From the NCBI GenBank assembly GCA_902518155.1, contig CABYFA010000001.1, forward strand, positions 133,942-197,941: a DNA stretch of 64,000 bases, in the 5' to 3' direction. Shown piece by piece: positions 19,951-30,489 of this stretch (position 1 is the first letter of the stretch; each line of letters opens with the position of its first letter). Origin of the DNA: an uncultured Pelagibacteraceae bacterium (GTDB taxonomy: Bacteria > Pseudomonadota > Alphaproteobacteria > Pelagibacterales > Pelagibacteraceae). The notes beneath the pieces were generated by a model that made no database searches, was not told the origin of the DNA, and was given only the letters and a program-made list of their open reading frames with translations. Position numbers and translations under genes: made by a program.

Positions 19951-22948
19951 TTAATCTTTTGTTCTCCTTGTCCAGGAATACCGGATCTGTAACCGTTACA
20001 TTGATTTGTTTTTTTTCCATTGGAATTATCAATTTTTGACCCATCATATTTTTTCCGCCCTTAACTACTCCAAGAGCAATAGATTTTTTTAAATTTGGAC
20101 TAAAATAACTAGAAGTAACATGACCTAACATTTCTATTGGTGTTTTATTCATATCTGCAACAATTTGTGCCCCTTCTTCTAATATTTCTTCTGGATTGTC
20201 TGTGATAAGACCTACTAATTGTTTCCTATCTTCCCTTATAGTATCTGATCTATATAAAGATCTTTTACCTATAAAATCAAATTTCTTTTTACTAACTATC
20301 CAATCCATTTGTAAATCAATTGGTGTCATAGTTGCATCTGTGTCTTGACCGGCTATGATAAATCCTTTTTCCGCTCTTAATAAATGCATTGTTTCAGTCC
20401 CATAGGGAGTAATATTAAACTCCTTTCCTGCCTCCATACAATTTTCCCATACTGATTTAGCGTAATTGGCCTGAATATTGATTTCATAACTTTGTTCACC
20501 AGTAAAACTTATTCTCATAACTCGACATTTCACTTTACCAATTTTTGAATTCTTAAATGACATATGAGGAAAATCTTTATCTGATAAATCGATTTCAGGT
20601 ATTACTTTTTGAATTATCTTTTTACTATTAGGACCACAAACACTAATAGTTGCGTAATGGTCAGTTACAGATGTCAAATACACATCTAGCTCAGGCCATT
20701 CTGTTTGAAGATAATCTTCAAGTTTACCTAAAACTGTAGCAGCACCACCAGTTGTCGTTGTCATAATATAATGATTTTCGTCTAATCTGGTAGTAACACC
20801 ATCGTCATAGACCATGCCATCTTCGTTTAGCATTAAACCATATCGACATTTTCCAATCTCAAGTTTTGACCAAGCGTTGGTGTAAACTCTATTTAAAAAT
20901 TCAGAGGCATCAGTACCTTGAATATCAATTTTACCTAACGTGGATGCATCTAATATGCCTGCACTATCTCTTGCAGCTTTACTCTCTCTTTGAACAGCTT
21001 CGTGCATGTTTTCACCATTCTGTGGATAATACCAAGCTCTTTTCCATTGTCCTACATTCTCAAATTCAGCTTTGTTTTCAACATGCCATTCGTGAATTGG
21101 TGTTTTTCTTATTATATCAAAATATTTACCAACATTTCTTCCAACGATAGTACCAAATGTAAGAGGAGTGTAGGGTGGTCTAAATGTTGTAGTACCAAGT
21201 TCACCCATTTTAGAAGACGCTGTTTCGGAAATTATTCCTAAGGCATGCATATTCCCAAGTTTACCTTGATCTGTACCCATACCTGTTGTTGTATATCTTT
21301 TTACATGTTCAATAGACCTGAAACCTTCTCTTAAAGCTAATTTAATATCTTTGGCTGTTGCATCGTTTTGAAAATCTACAAATGATTTAGTTTTCCCTAC
21401 AATTTTATTCGAAGGCAATAACCAAATATTTCTTTTTGATTTGTTAAATGCTGAATATATTTCAATATTTTCGTATTCGGTTTTTTTGATATTTAAAAAT
21501 TCTTTGAGTAATTTAGGCGTATTAATTAATATTTCATCTAAAGTAAAATCACCATTACAACTTCCGATACTTATCTGATTTGATGGATAAGTATTTGGAA
21601 TAAAAACTTGATCATCATCTCTAAATTTAAGTTTTCCACCCGATTGAGTAAATAGATGAACTGCTGGTGTCCAACCTCCTGAAATACCTAAACTATCGCA
21701 TGAAATATTTTCTTTTGATCCTATAACCTTTTGACCATCTTTAGATAATTTCATTATAGAGACACTATTTATTCTTTTGTATCCAAATGTATCTACAATT
21801 GTGTAACCTTTATAAATCTTAATATTGTTTTTTTCAGTTTCTTTAATAAGTTTAGAATCAATTTCTTCTCTATTGTCAATTATCGCTTGTACTTTAATCC
21901 CTTTTTGAATTAAACTTATTGCAGTTTCATAAACGCTATCATTATTGGTAAATAAAATATTTTTCTCTCCACATGCTACACCAAATAAATCTGCATATTT
22001 TTTTATAGCAGATGAAAGTAATATCCCTGGGCGATCGTTATTGTCAAAAATTAAAGGTCTTTCTATAGACCCTGTGGCTGTAATAACTTTTTTAGCGCGT
22101 ATTTTAAGTAATCTTTGACGAGTTTTATTTTCTCTTTGTTCAAGTGGCAAGTGATCAGTTAAATTTTCTCTTGCTAATAAAAAATTATAACCATGAAAAG
22201 CAGCAACACTTGTTCTGGTTTTAATTTCTAAATTTTCAATTTTTTTTACTTCATTGATTTCCTTTTCTAACCATGAAGCTGAATTTTGATTGTTAATTTT
22301 AAAAAATTCTGAGTCTTGATAAATTGTAGAACCACCTAAATATGATTTTTCCTCAACCAATAGTGTTTTAAAACCATTTTTTGCTGCTGTTTTTGCTGCG
22401 ATAAGTCCTGAAATACCTGCACCAATAACTAATACATCGCAATGAATGTATTTGTGTTCATATATGTCAGGGTCTGGAACATCAGGTGATTTTCCTAAAC
22501 CAGCAGATTTTCTAATAAAATATTCATATTTTTCCCAAAAACTTGCTGGCCACATAAAAGTCTTGTAGTAAAAACCTGCAGGTAATAATGGACTTAAAAA
22601 ATTGTTTATACCTCCAATATCAAACTTCACACTAGGCCAACAATTTTGACTTGTAGCAACAAGACCCTCATATATTTCTATTTCAGTAGCTCGTACATTT
22701 GGTTCTGTTCTTGAAGTTCCATTATGAAGTTGAACAATGGCGTTTGGTTCCTCTGACCCAGCAGTCATAATTCCTCTAGGTCTATGGTATTTAAAACTTC
22801 TACCAACTAGGTGGATGTTATTAGCCAATAGGGCAGAAGCAAGTGTATCACCTTTAAATCCATAATAAGTTGTACCATTAAATTTAAATGAAATTCGATA
22901 TGTTTCATCAACTAATTTACTACTTTTAACTCTTAAATTTTTTGTCAT
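19943..22948 (-). CDS. soxA: Sarcosine oxidase alpha subunit
   Basis: A 1001-residue SoxA. The N-terminus has a 2Fe-2S-ferredoxin-like fold without obvious cluster cysteines (NGTTYYGFKGDTLASALLAN). Next is an NAD-binding region, CDVLVIGAGISGLIAAKTAA (about residues 170-190). The C-terminal third (from about 590) is a glycine-cleavage T-protein-like folate-binding domain. Together with SoxB, D and G it demethylates sarcosine oxidatively, forming glycine and 5,10-methylene-tetrahydrofolate when folate is present. In SAR11-type metabolism this is the last step of glycine betaine demethylation. It ends 8 bp inside soxG and begins 3 bp after the soxD stop. Confidence 0.96.
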   Translation of the reverse strand: MTKNLRVKSSKLVDETYRISFKFNGTTYYGFKGDTLASALLANNIHLVGRSFKYHRPRGIMTAGSEEPNAIVQLHNGTSRTEPNVRATEIEIYEGLVATSQNCWPSVKFDIGGINNFLSPLLPAGFYYKTFMWPASFWEKYEYFIRKSAGLGKSPDVPDPDIYEHKYIHCDVLVIGAGISGLIAAKTAAKNGFKTLLVEEKSYLGGSTIYQDSEFFKINNQNSASWLEKEINEVKKIENLEIKTRTSVAAFHGYNFLLARENLTDHLPLEQRENKTRQRLLKIRAKKVITATGSIERPLIFDNNDRPGILLSSAIKKYADLFGVACGEKNILFTNNDSVYETAISLIQKGIKVQAIIDNREEIDSKLIKETEKNNIKIYKGYTIVDTFGYKRINSVSIMKLSKDGQKVIGSKENISCDSLGISGGWTPAVHLFTQSGGKLKFRDDDQVFIPNTYPSNQISIGSCNGDFTLDEILINTPKLLKEFLNIKKTEYENIEIYSAFNKSKRNIWLLPSNKIVGKTKSFVDFQNDATAKDIKLALREGFRSIEHVKRYTTTGMGTDQGKLGNMHALGIISETASSKMGELGTTTFRPPYTPLTFGTIVGRNVGKYFDIIRKTPIHEWHVENKAEFENVGQWKRAWYYPQNGENMHEAVQRESKAARDSAGILDASTLGKIDIQGTDASEFLNRVYTNAWSKLEIGKCRYGLMLNEDGMVYDDGVTTRLDENHYIMTTTTGGAATVLGKLEDYLQTEWPELDVYLTSVTDHYATISVCGPNSKKIIQKVIPEIDLSDKDFPHMSFKNSKIGKVKCRVMRISFTGEQSYEINIQANYAKSVWENCMEAGKEFNITPYGTETMHLLRAEKGFIIAGQDTDATMTPIDLQMDWIVSKKKFDFIGKRSLYRSDTIREDRKQLVGLITDNPEEILEEGAQIVADMNKTPIEMLGHVTSSYFSPNLKKSIALGVVKGGKNMMGQKLIIPMEKKQINVTVTDPVFLDKENKRLNA

Positions 22949-22951
22949 TGA

Positions 22952-23227
22952 TTATTTAACTGGTGGTTTTTCACCCATTTTGTAAACGGCTTTAATTTCA
23001 TCATTTGATGTATCTCTCACCATGTTAAACCATTTTCTACAACCATGAATGTGGTTCCATCTTTCGAATTGAATACCTTTAATATTTTTTCTCATAAATA
23101 AATATTCTGCCCATTGATCGTCACTTAATTCAGTTGGTTGTTTGGGCCTAACAATATGAGCTTCTCCACCAGCTTTAAATTCACTTTGTTCTCGTTCACC
23201 GCAAAAAGGACAATTAATTAAAAACAT
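22952..23227 (-). CDS. soxD: Sarcosine oxidase delta subunit
   Basis: A 91-residue SoxD. The zinc-binding elements are visible: CPFCGERE at residues 6-13 and HIHGCRKWFNM near residue 60. The family subunit binds one zinc and helps assemble the heterotetramer. The gene sits between soxB and soxA as in other sox operons, overlapping soxB by one base. Length is normal. Confidence 0.95.
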   Translation of the reverse strand: MFLINCPFCGEREQSEFKAGGEAHIVRPKQPTELSDDQWAEYLFMRKNIKGIQFERWNHIHGCRKWFNMVRDTSNDEIKAVYKMGEKPPVK

Positions 23228-24480
23228 TAGTGTGCTACAGCTGCTGCACCATGTTCGTCCACAAGGTCACCACTTACAAATCTATTCAAATTAAATGCAG
23301 CATTAAGTTTGTGCGGTTCATCGTTGGCTATTGTATGCGCAAACAAATCTCCAGAGCCAGGTGTAGCTTTAAATCCTCCCGTTCCCCAACCACAATTAAA
23401 ATATAAACCTTTGATTGATGTTTTACTTATAATTGGGCTTGCATCTGGACAAATATCTACAATTCCACCCCATTGTCTTAACATTCTCATACGACTAAAG
23501 ATAGGGTATAACTCTAAAATTGCATTTAATGTCCCCTCAACAATATCATGACTTCCTTTTTGTGAGTACGATACGTAATCATCAGTTCCTGCGCCGATTA
23601 CTAATTCACCTTTATCTGATTGACTAACATATGCATGAACAGCATTTGACATAACAACTGTATCTATGATTGGTTTCACAGGCTCTGAAACTAAAGCTTG
23701 GAGCGGTTTACTCTCTAATGGCAACCTTAATCCAGCCATATTAGCTATCACACTAGAGTGACCTGCAGCTACTACACCAATTTTATTTGTTTTAATAAAT
23801 CCTTTTGTAGTTTCAATTCCTTCAACTGCATCGCGATTTCTCTTAATACCTTTAACTTCACAATTCTGAATTATATCCACACCCATTTCATCTGCACCAC
23901 GTGCATACCCCCATGCAACCGCATCATGTCTTGCAGTCCCAGCTCTTTTTTGTAAAGTTCCACCTAATACAGGGTATCTTATATCTGGAGATGTATTTAT
24001 TATTGGACAAAATTTTTTAACTTCTTCAGTATTTAAATATACTGCATCAATACCATTAAGTCTGTTAGCATGAGTTCTTCTTTTTAGATCTCTTACATCT
24101 TGAAGATTATGAGCAAGATTCATTACTCCTCTTTGACTAAACATTACATTGTAGTTTAATTCTTGAGAAAGGCCTTCCCATATTTTAAGAGCATGATCAT
24201 AAAGACCAGCACTTGCGTCCCATAAATAATTAGATCTAATAATTGTTGTGTTTCTTCCTGTATTCCCACCACCAATCCAACCTTTTTCAACAACAGCAAT
24301 ATTTTTCATATTATGTTTTTTTGCCAGATAGTAAGCTGTTGCTAAACCATGGCCACCCCCACCAATAATTACCACATCATATTCTTTTTTTGGCTCAGGG
24401 TCTTTCCATGCCTTTTCCCAATTTTCATGATAAGAAAAAGCATTTTTAATAAGCGAAAATATTGAATACTTATTTTTCAT
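23227..24480 (-). CDS. soxB: Sarcosine oxidase beta subunit
   Basis: A 417-residue FAD-dependent oxidoreductase of the DadA/SoxB family. The dinucleotide-binding motif is [20 protein letters not shown] (about 33-52), followed by [17 protein letters not shown]. SoxB carries the noncovalent FAD and the covalent FMN used to oxidise sarcosine. It is the first gene of the soxBDAG operon. The about 65 bp between it and the tRNA-Ser gene probably contains the promoter. Confidence 0.96.
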   Translation of the reverse strand: MKNKYSIFSLIKNAFSYHENWEKAWKDPEPKKEYDVVIIGGGGHGLATAYYLAKKHNMKNIAVVEKGWIGGGNTGRNTTIIRSNYLWDASAGLYDHALKIWEGLSQELNYNVMFSQRGVMNLAHNLQDVRDLKRRTHANRLNGIDAVYLNTEEVKKFCPIINTSPDIRYPVLGGTLQKRAGTARHDAVAWGYARGADEMGVDIIQNCEVKGIKRNRDAVEGIETTKGFIKTNKIGVVAAGHSSVIANMAGLRLPLESKPLQALVSEPVKPIIDTVVMSNAVHAYVSQSDKGELVIGAGTDDYVSYSQKGSHDIVEGTLNAILELYPIFSRMRMLRQWGGIVDICPDASPIISKTSIKGLYFNCGWGTGGFKATPGSGDLFAHTIANDEPHKLNAAFNLNRFVSGDLVDEHGAAAVAH

Positions 24481-24544
24481 AATTAATGAATAATTACTTT
24501 ATTAATGTTGATTATTCAATACAATCAAAGGCGACAAATTTCTT

Positions 24545-24636
24545 GGAAGAGTGGGTGAGAGGCTTAAACCAGTCGTTTGCTAAATGACCGTGCGAGGAAA
24601 CTTGTACCGAGGGTTCGAATCCCTCCTCTTCCGCCA
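24545..24636 (+). tRNA. tRNA-Ser (GCU anticodon)
   Basis: A class II tRNA with a full cloverleaf. The acceptor GGAAGAG (24545-24551) pairs with CTCTTCC (24626-24632), with a discriminator G and encoded CCA. The anticodon stem GTCGT/ATGAC carries loop TTGCTAA with anticodon GCT at 24579-24581. A long variable arm and TTCGAAT T-loop are present. It reads AGU/AGC codons. Its 3' end is only 3 bp from the convergent slt stop codon. Confidence 0.97.
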
Positions 24637-24639
24637 TTA

Positions 24640-26850
24640 TTAAAACAAGGGATTATTCTTGAAAAAATCTTTCATTGCGATTGGCTGCTGTTCAAGCACA
24701 TATCTATAAACATTGTAGTTTTCTAATACTCTTTGGACATAATTTCTAGTTTCTTTAAATTTAATTAATTCAATCCAGTCGATATAATCAATTTGATTTT
24801 TTTGAGGATTTTTGTTTATTTTTTTCCAATATCGAACTCTTTTTGGTCCAGCATTATAAGCAGCCACTGCAAATGGATAAGCACCATCATATTCAAGAAT
24901 TAATCCTGCTATATAATGTGATCCTAGGTTAATATTATATTCTGCATCAGTAGTTAACCTAGATTTTGAATAAGGAAGTTTTGCCTGTTTAGCAACTAGT
25001 TTAGCAGTGTAAGGCATTAATTGCATTAAACCTTTTGCACCAGCATGACTATTGGCACTTAAATCAAACTCACTCTCTTGTCTTATGATTGAAAGAATGA
25101 AAGCATTATCTGGAATTTTTCTTCCATTAATATATTTGGGTGTGCTTATGATTGGGTAATTATATTTGTTGTGAAATCTTTTTTCATAGGATGCTATTTT
25201 AGAAATTTGAATAGCAAAATCAAATCGTTCTATATTTGTTGCAAGTTCAGCTGCTAAAACCTCACTACCATTAGCAACATCATCATTAGCCAAATGTCTT
25301 AGTATATGTTTAGCATATTTATCTTCATTTAGTTCATCAAGTAAATATGTTAATTTGACTAAATCTTTTTTAAAAAAGTAATCACGATATTCTTTTTTAA
25401 TAATCATGTCTTTTGAAAGCTCAAATTTTTCATTTGGACTAATTTCCATAAATGCCAATTGACCGTAATAAGTGGTCAAATAATTTGTTGCTTCTTTAAA
25501 CCATTTATAAGATAGATCTTTATCACCAAGTTTTTTATAAGTTTTACCTAACCAATATGCACCTCTAGCTGTACTAATAGGGTATCCAACATTATTATAA
25601 AAATTTTCAAAATGTTCTTTGGCTAATACTGGATCATCTAGAAAACTTAATGCAATCCAACCACTCATCCACTCAGCAGCAGCAAATTCAGGTCCATCAT
25701 TCATTCCATGGTTGCTGGCAATTTTATAAGCTAATTCATATTTTTTTTTATATATTAATGATCTGGAAATTATTTCTCTTTCTATCCACCATTTATCCGG
25801 ACGAACTAAGTAATCTTTTGTGTTTTTTATCTTTAGAAGAATTTCAACAGAACTATCAACTCTTCCTCTTTTTCTTCTCCATTTTAATCTATCGTAATTT
25901 AAACCAGCATCATTTTTAAGATTAGATGGAACTTTAGAGATAGCATTATCGACACCATACGATTTACTCATCAACAGTTGTCTGGCTGTATATAATAGTT
26001 CATAATCTTTAGGTAAATATCTTAATAGTCGTTTTAAGTCCCAGTATTTGTTATTCCAAGCAAGATATTCTGCTCGTTTAATATAATCATCTGCATTAAG
26101 ATATTTCTTAAATTTCTTACGATAAAATCTTAAATCTGTTTTAGACAATTCAGCTGATATCCAGCCTTCTTTAATAAATCTGATTCCCTTTTCCTTATTA
26201 CCATTAAGAATAAGACTTTCCCCCAATATCATTTTACCAAAACCACTTAAAGGTTCTGCAGGACCAAACCAATCTATAATTTTTTTTGGACTAATTTTTT
26301 CTGTAGAAAGTTTATGTTCTGCTAAATATTTTATTCTTCCAATTCTAGGATAATCTTCATTTGAGTCTATGAATGTTTTATACTCATAATAAGAAGCTTG
26401 ATTTCCCTTTGTAAGTAAATGTCTCCATTGAATAAAATCATATATAGATTTATCTTTAGCTCTTTTGGCAGTTTTTATTGCAGCTGTCCAATTAGCTCTT
26501 TTCATTTCAGCAATTGCTTTTTTGGCCAATGCGAAGTCTTTTTTACGATAATATTTTGATATCTTTATTTCTGTTGTTTTTTTTGTCCCAGCAATTAAAG
26601 GTTTTTTTTTGGGAAGTATCAGTCCACTTATCTTCTTTTCTGGCTTAGATTCAACTTTTTTTTCTATCTCTTTTGTTAATATTTTTGGTATTGGTTTGGG
26701 TAAAGGTTTTAGTACATCTATTAATAATTTTTTTTTTGTTAGCTCTTCAGATTGGGTAGGTTTTTTTAATGGGATTATGTCTGACTGAGCTATAGTGAGT
26801 AGACCGAATAAATTAATTAATACTATCCAAAATAAGATTTTTTTAATCAT
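24640..26850 (-). CDS. slt: Soluble lytic murein transglycosylase
   Basis: A 736-residue protein with an N-terminal signal or anchor (IVLINLFGLLTIAQS) and a long helical superhelix. The C-terminal SLT domain is at about 580-700: catalytic glutamate in IRQESEFDLSANS, then GAKGLMQLMP and AVAAYNAGPKRVRYW. It cleaves peptidoglycan glycan strands in the periplasm, producing 1,6-anhydro ends. It is divergent from dapA with about 43 bp between starts. In several alphaproteobacteria slt also neighbours dapA-smpB. A proline/lysine-rich linker follows the signal segment. Confidence 0.93.
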   Translation of the reverse strand: MIKKILFWIVLINLFGLLTIAQSDIIPLKKPTQSEELTKKKLLIDVLKPLPKPIPKILTKEIEKKVESKPEKKISGLILPKKKPLIAGTKKTTEIKISKYYRKKDFALAKKAIAEMKRANWTAAIKTAKRAKDKSIYDFIQWRHLLTKGNQASYYEYKTFIDSNEDYPRIGRIKYLAEHKLSTEKISPKKIIDWFGPAEPLSGFGKMILGESLILNGNKEKGIRFIKEGWISAELSKTDLRFYRKKFKKYLNADDYIKRAEYLAWNNKYWDLKRLLRYLPKDYELLYTARQLLMSKSYGVDNAISKVPSNLKNDAGLNYDRLKWRRKRGRVDSSVEILLKIKNTKDYLVRPDKWWIEREIISRSLIYKKKYELAYKIASNHGMNDGPEFAAAEWMSGWIALSFLDDPVLAKEHFENFYNNVGYPISTARGAYWLGKTYKKLGDKDLSYKWFKEATNYLTTYYGQLAFMEISPNEKFELSKDMIIKKEYRDYFFKKDLVKLTYLLDELNEDKYAKHILRHLANDDVANGSEVLAAELATNIERFDFAIQISKIASYEKRFHNKYNYPIISTPKYINGRKIPDNAFILSIIRQESEFDLSANSHAGAKGLMQLMPYTAKLVAKQAKLPYSKSRLTTDAEYNINLGSHYIAGLILEYDGAYPFAVAAYNAGPKRVRYWKKINKNPQKNQIDYIDWIELIKFKETRNYVQRVLENYNVYRYVLEQQPIAMKDFFKNNPLF

Positions 26851-26893
26851 AATCTTTTACTATATGAATCTACAATGTATGTTATAAGTATTT

Positions 26894-27775
26894 ATGTTTA
26901 AAGGATCAAATGTTGCTTTAGTCACCCCGTTTAAAAATGATAAACTTGATGATGAGACATATATTAATTTAATTCATTTTCATATCCAAAATGGGACAAA
27001 TGGATTAGTTCCAGCAGGAACAACTGGTGAGTCACCAACTTTAAGTCATGATGAACATGAAAGAGTGATTGAGTTATGTGTAAAAGAAAGTAATGGAAAA
27101 TTACCAGTTTTTGCAGGTACAGGATCGAACTCTACAGAGGAGGCTATTTCACTTACAACCCATGCAGAAAAAATTGGAGCCACAGGCGCTCTTGTTGTAA
27201 CACCCTATTATAACAAGCCAACACAAGAGGGTTTATACCAACATTATAAAGCAATAAATGACAAATGTGGAATACCTATAATAATTTATAATATTCCTGG
27301 GAGATCGGTTATTGATATGTCAGTTGATACTATGGCTAGATTATTTGAATTGAAAAATATTATTGGTGTTAAGGATGCAACTGGAGACCTAAATAGGGTT
27401 GAACAAACTTTAAAAAAGATGGGAAATGAATTCATTCAATTAACTGGTAATGACGATAATGCTTTAGAATTTAATAAAAGAGGTGGAGTGGGAGCTATAA
27501 GTGTTACTGCAAATATTGCTCCAAAACTTTGTTCTGATTTTCAAAAATTTTCAAAATCTGAAAATAACGATGAAATTAAAGAGGCTGAAAAAATTGATAA
27601 AATATTACAACCTCTACATCATGCAATGTTTGTCGAAAGTAATCCAAGTCCAGTAAAATACGCAGCAAAATTATTAAATCTTTGTGATGATAATGTAAGA
27701 CTACCTCTTGTAAAAGTGACAGCTGAAACTAAGGATATCGTTAAAAAAGCACTTCATTCTGCAAAACTAGTTTAA
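26894..27775 (+). CDS. dapA: 4-hydroxy-tetrahydrodipicolinate synthase
   Basis: A 293-residue class I aldolase of the DapA family. The pyruvate Schiff-base lysine is Lys160 in [10 protein letters not shown], Tyr132 is in IYNIPGR, and the substrate loop [10 protein letters not shown] is at 42-51. It condenses pyruvate with aspartate semialdehyde, the first committed step to diaminopimelate and lysine. The aspartate branch is also represented by hom in this window. The stop overlaps the smpB ATG by one base. Confidence 0.96.
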   Translation: MFKGSNVALVTPFKNDKLDDETYINLIHFHIQNGTNGLVPAGTTGESPTLSHDEHERVIELCVKESNGKLPVFAGTGSNSTEEAISLTTHAEKIGATGALVVTPYYNKPTQEGLYQHYKAINDKCGIPIIIYNIPGRSVIDMSVDTMARLFELKNIIGVKDATGDLNRVEQTLKKMGNEFIQLTGNDDNALEFNKRGGVGAISVTANIAPKLCSDFQKFSKSENNDEIKEAEKIDKILQPLHHAMFVESNPSPVKYAAKLLNLCDDNVRLPLVKVTAETKDIVKKALHSAKLV

Positions 27776-28245
27776 TGAAAAAAAAAACCAATAGTGGTTT
27801 AAAAATAATTTGTCTTAATAAAAAAGCTAGTTTCAATTATTTTTTTGAGGATTTGTTTGAAGCAGGTATTGTTTTAAAAGGTTCTGAAATAAAATCAATT
27901 CGTAATGGTAAAGTTAACATAGCAGATTCTTACGCAATAGAAAAAAAAGGTGAAATAGTCTTGATAAATTCACATATTGCATCTTATAAGCAAGCTAGTT
28001 ATTCAAACCATAATCCAACCGATGAAAGAAAATTGTTATTAAATAAGAGAGAAATTAATAAACTAATTGGGAAAATGCAAAGAGACGGACTTACAATAGT
28101 ACCTACAAAAATGTATTTTAAAAAAGGAAAAGCAAAATTAGAGTTAGCTGTAGCCAAGGGTAAGAAACAATTTGATAAAAGAGCAGTAAAAAAACAAAGA
28201 GACTGGAATCGTGATAGAGCAAGATATATTAGAAAATCAAGTTAA
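27775..28245 (+). CDS. smpB: SsrA-binding protein SmpB
   Basis: A 156-residue SmpB: beta-barrel core with [20 protein letters not shown] and a basic C-terminal tail ending in [16 protein letters not shown]. SmpB binds tmRNA and its tail reads the empty mRNA channel during trans-translation. Length is normal. It overlaps dapA by one base and the folK frame by 35 bp. The tmRNA gene itself was not found in this window. Confidence 0.95.
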   Translation: MKKKTNSGLKIICLNKKASFNYFFEDLFEAGIVLKGSEIKSIRNGKVNIADSYAIEKKGEIVLINSHIASYKQASYSNHNPTDERKLLLNKREINKLIGKMQRDGLTIVPTKMYFKKGKAKLELAVAKGKKQFDKRAVKKQRDWNRDRARYIRKSS

Positions 28246-28723
28246 TCCTGTCTATTTAGGTATAGGTTCTAATCTTGGAAATAAAATCAATAATATTGAA
28301 TTAGCTAAATCAAAATTAATTCTTAATGATATTATGATAGTAAAATCATCAAGCTATTATGAGAGTTTGTCTTGGCCTGATAATAACAATCCTAAATTTT
28401 ACAATGTTGTAGTTAAGGTTCTAACTAAATTATCACCTTTTGAATTAATAAGTGTTTGTAAAACTATTGAAACAAGCCTGGGACGAAAGAAAAGACTTCG
28501 AAATGCTCCTAGAGAGTGCGATATTGATATAATTGATTTTAATAGAAGAAAAATGAAAGGTGAATTAAATCTACCTCATTCAAGAATGCATAAAAGAAAT
28601 TTCGTCCTTTTTCCATTATTTGAGATAGATAAAAATTGGAAACATCCAGTTTCAAAACATTCCATAAAAAAACTATTATTATCATTAAAAAATAGAGACA
28701 TTAGGTCTATTAAACAAATTTAA
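28211..28723 (+). CDS. folK: 2-amino-4-hydroxy-6-hydroxymethyldihydropteridine pyrophosphokinase
   Basis: A 170-residue HPPK. The opening [17 protein letters not shown] and the signature [15 protein letters not shown] are diagnostic, and the C-terminal [16 protein letters not shown] is also typical. The enzyme pyrophosphorylates the pterin in folate synthesis. No ATG precedes the first conserved strand, so the likely start is the GTG at 28211, which lies 35 bp inside smpB. Only 20 bp separate it from spoT; rpoZ, often located here in relatives, is absent. Confidence 0.9.
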   Translation: MIEQDILENQVNPVYLGIGSNLGNKINNIELAKSKLILNDIMIVKSSSYYESLSWPDNNNPKFYNVVVKVLTKLSPFELISVCKTIETSLGRKKRLRNAPRECDIDIIDFNRRKMKGELNLPHSRMHKRNFVLFPLFEIDKNWKHPVSKHSIKKLLLSLKNRDIRSIKQI

Positions 28724-28743
28724 TTTAGTGATATAGTGTTTAA

Positions 28744-30489
28744 ATGCTTAATTCTGAAGATTTAATAAATAAAGTAAAAATTTATAACAAATTTTTAAAC
28801 CCTGAAAAACTGAATAAAGCTTATGATTTTGCTGTTAAAGCTCATAGTAATCAAAAGAGAGCTTCAGGTGACCCATATTCAGTACATCCAATAGAAGTCG
28901 CAAATATCCTAACAGATCTTAAATTAGATAGCGCTACTATTACCACTGGTTTATTACATGATACAATCGAAGATACCTACGCTACTTACGAGACAATTAA
29001 AGGAGAATTTGGTGAAGAGGTTGCAGATTTAGTTGATGGTGTTACAAAAATTTCAGTTTTTGAAAACACCGCAACCACAAACTCAAAAGCAGAAAACTTT
29101 AGAAAACTTATTTTAGCTACCTCAAAAGATATAAGAGTTTTGTTGGTTAAAATTGCAGATCGTTTACATAATATGAGAACGATAAAAGCTATTACCAAAG
29201 AAGATAAAAGAAAAAGAATTGCACAAGAGACAATGGAAATTTATGCACCATTAGCTGATAGAATGGGAATGCATAGAATTCGTGATGAACTTGAAGATTT
29301 ATCTTTTGAAGTTTTGAATAATGATGCAAGAACACTAATTCAAAATAGATTAGATGAAATCAAATCTGACAAAAAAGATATTTTCGAGTCTCTTTCAAAT
29401 GAAATAAATACTTTGTTAAATGACAATAATATTCAATCTAAAATTTATGGAAGAGGCAAAACACCTTTTTCAATTTGGAGAAAGGTTCAAAAGAAACGAG
29501 TTTCTCTTGAACAAATAACTGATATTATTGGATTTAGAATAATTTTAGAAAATATTGATGATTGTTACAAAACTTTAGGAATAATACATAAAGAATACAA
29601 TTGTATACCTGGCAAATTTAAAGATTATATCTCTTCACCTAAAATTAATGGTTATAAATCAATTCATACAGCGGTTATTGGATCTAATAAAAAACCCATA
29701 GAAATTCAAATTAGAACAACAGAAATGCATGATTTCGCTGAAAGAGGTATTGCTTCACACTGGCAATATAAATCTTCTGAGAAATTTAATTCTTTAACCT
29801 GGAAAGAATATGACTGGTTAAAAGATTTAGTAGAAATTATTGAAAAAAATCAAAATCCAGAGCATTCATATGAATATACAAAACTACAAATGTTCCAAGA
29901 AAATGTATTTTGCTTTACACCAAAAGGATCGGTTATTAAATTACCAAAAGATGCTACTCCAATTGATTTTGCATATGCCGTACATACTAAAATAGGAGAT
30001 ACTGCAATCGGATGTGAAATTAATGGTAATAAAAGTGAACTCCAAACTATTTTAAGAAATGGAGATCGAGTTAAAATTATTACCTCTAAAAATCATTCAC
30101 CATCATTGCATTGGATCCCAATAACAAAAACAGGAAAAGCAAGGGCAGCTATAAGACGTTATTGGCATGAAAAGGGAGAAAGAAAAGAGGAAAGAGTAAA
30201 AAAGTACAATACTACTTTATGGATATCTTTACCAGATAAACCCGGTCAGCTTGGTAATGTTAGTTCATTAATCGGAGAGCATAAACTGAATATTTCAAAC
30301 CTTGTGATGGCAGGCAAAAACCCTAACTACATAAATTTTAAATTCCAATTAATCATAAGAGATTTAAAAAATTTCACTAATTTTATTGCAGAGCTAAAAC
30401 AAAAAGGTATAAAATTTAAGATAATCAGACACGAAGATAAAAGAAATGCTTTCACACAAAAAATCCTTAGATATTTTAAGAAAAACTAA
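28744..30489 (+). CDS. spoT: Bifunctional (p)ppGpp synthetase/hydrolase
   Basis: A 581-residue RelA/SpoT homologue, shorter than the usual 700-750. The hydrolase HD motif is LLHDTIEDT, with His72-Asp73. The synthetase domain includes DIIGFRI, GKFKDYISSPKINGYKSIHT and EIQIRTTEMHDFAERG. A TGS domain (VFCFTPKGSVIKLPKDATP) and C-terminal ACT domain (ISLPDKPGQLGNVSSLIG) follow. Part of the region between TGS and ACT appears shortened. Both catalytic sites look intact, with the charged loop near KFKD resembling bifunctional enzymes. It is the stringent-response regulator. The last 44 bp overlap pyrE. Confidence 0.93.
   Translation: MLNSEDLINKVKIYNKFLNPEKLNKAYDFAVKAHSNQKRASGDPYSVHPIEVANILTDLKLDSATITTGLLHDTIEDTYATYETIKGEFGEEVADLVDGVTKISVFENTATTNSKAENFRKLILATSKDIRVLLVKIADRLHNMRTIKAITKEDKRKRIAQETMEIYAPLADRMGMHRIRDELEDLSFEVLNNDARTLIQNRLDEIKSDKKDIFESLSNEINTLLNDNNIQSKIYGRGKTPFSIWRKVQKKRVSLEQITDIIGFRIILENIDDCYKTLGIIHKEYNCIPGKFKDYISSPKINGYKSIHTAVIGSNKKPIEIQIRTTEMHDFAERGIASHWQYKSSEKFNSLTWKEYDWLKDLVEIIEKNQNPEHSYEYTKLQMFQENVFCFTPKGSVIKLPKDATPIDFAYAVHTKIGDTAIGCEINGNKSELQTILRNGDRVKIITSKNHSPSLHWIPITKTGKARAAIRRYWHEKGERKEERVKKYNTTLWISLPDKPGQLGNVSSLIGEHKLNISNLVMAGKNPNYINFKFQLIIRDLKNFTNFIAELKQKGIKFKIIRHEDKRNAFTQKILRYFKKN

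Noticed and set aside
20866-21241. Plus-strand ORFs opposite soxA
   Set aside because: Antisense shadows of a well-conserved gene with no motifs of their own.
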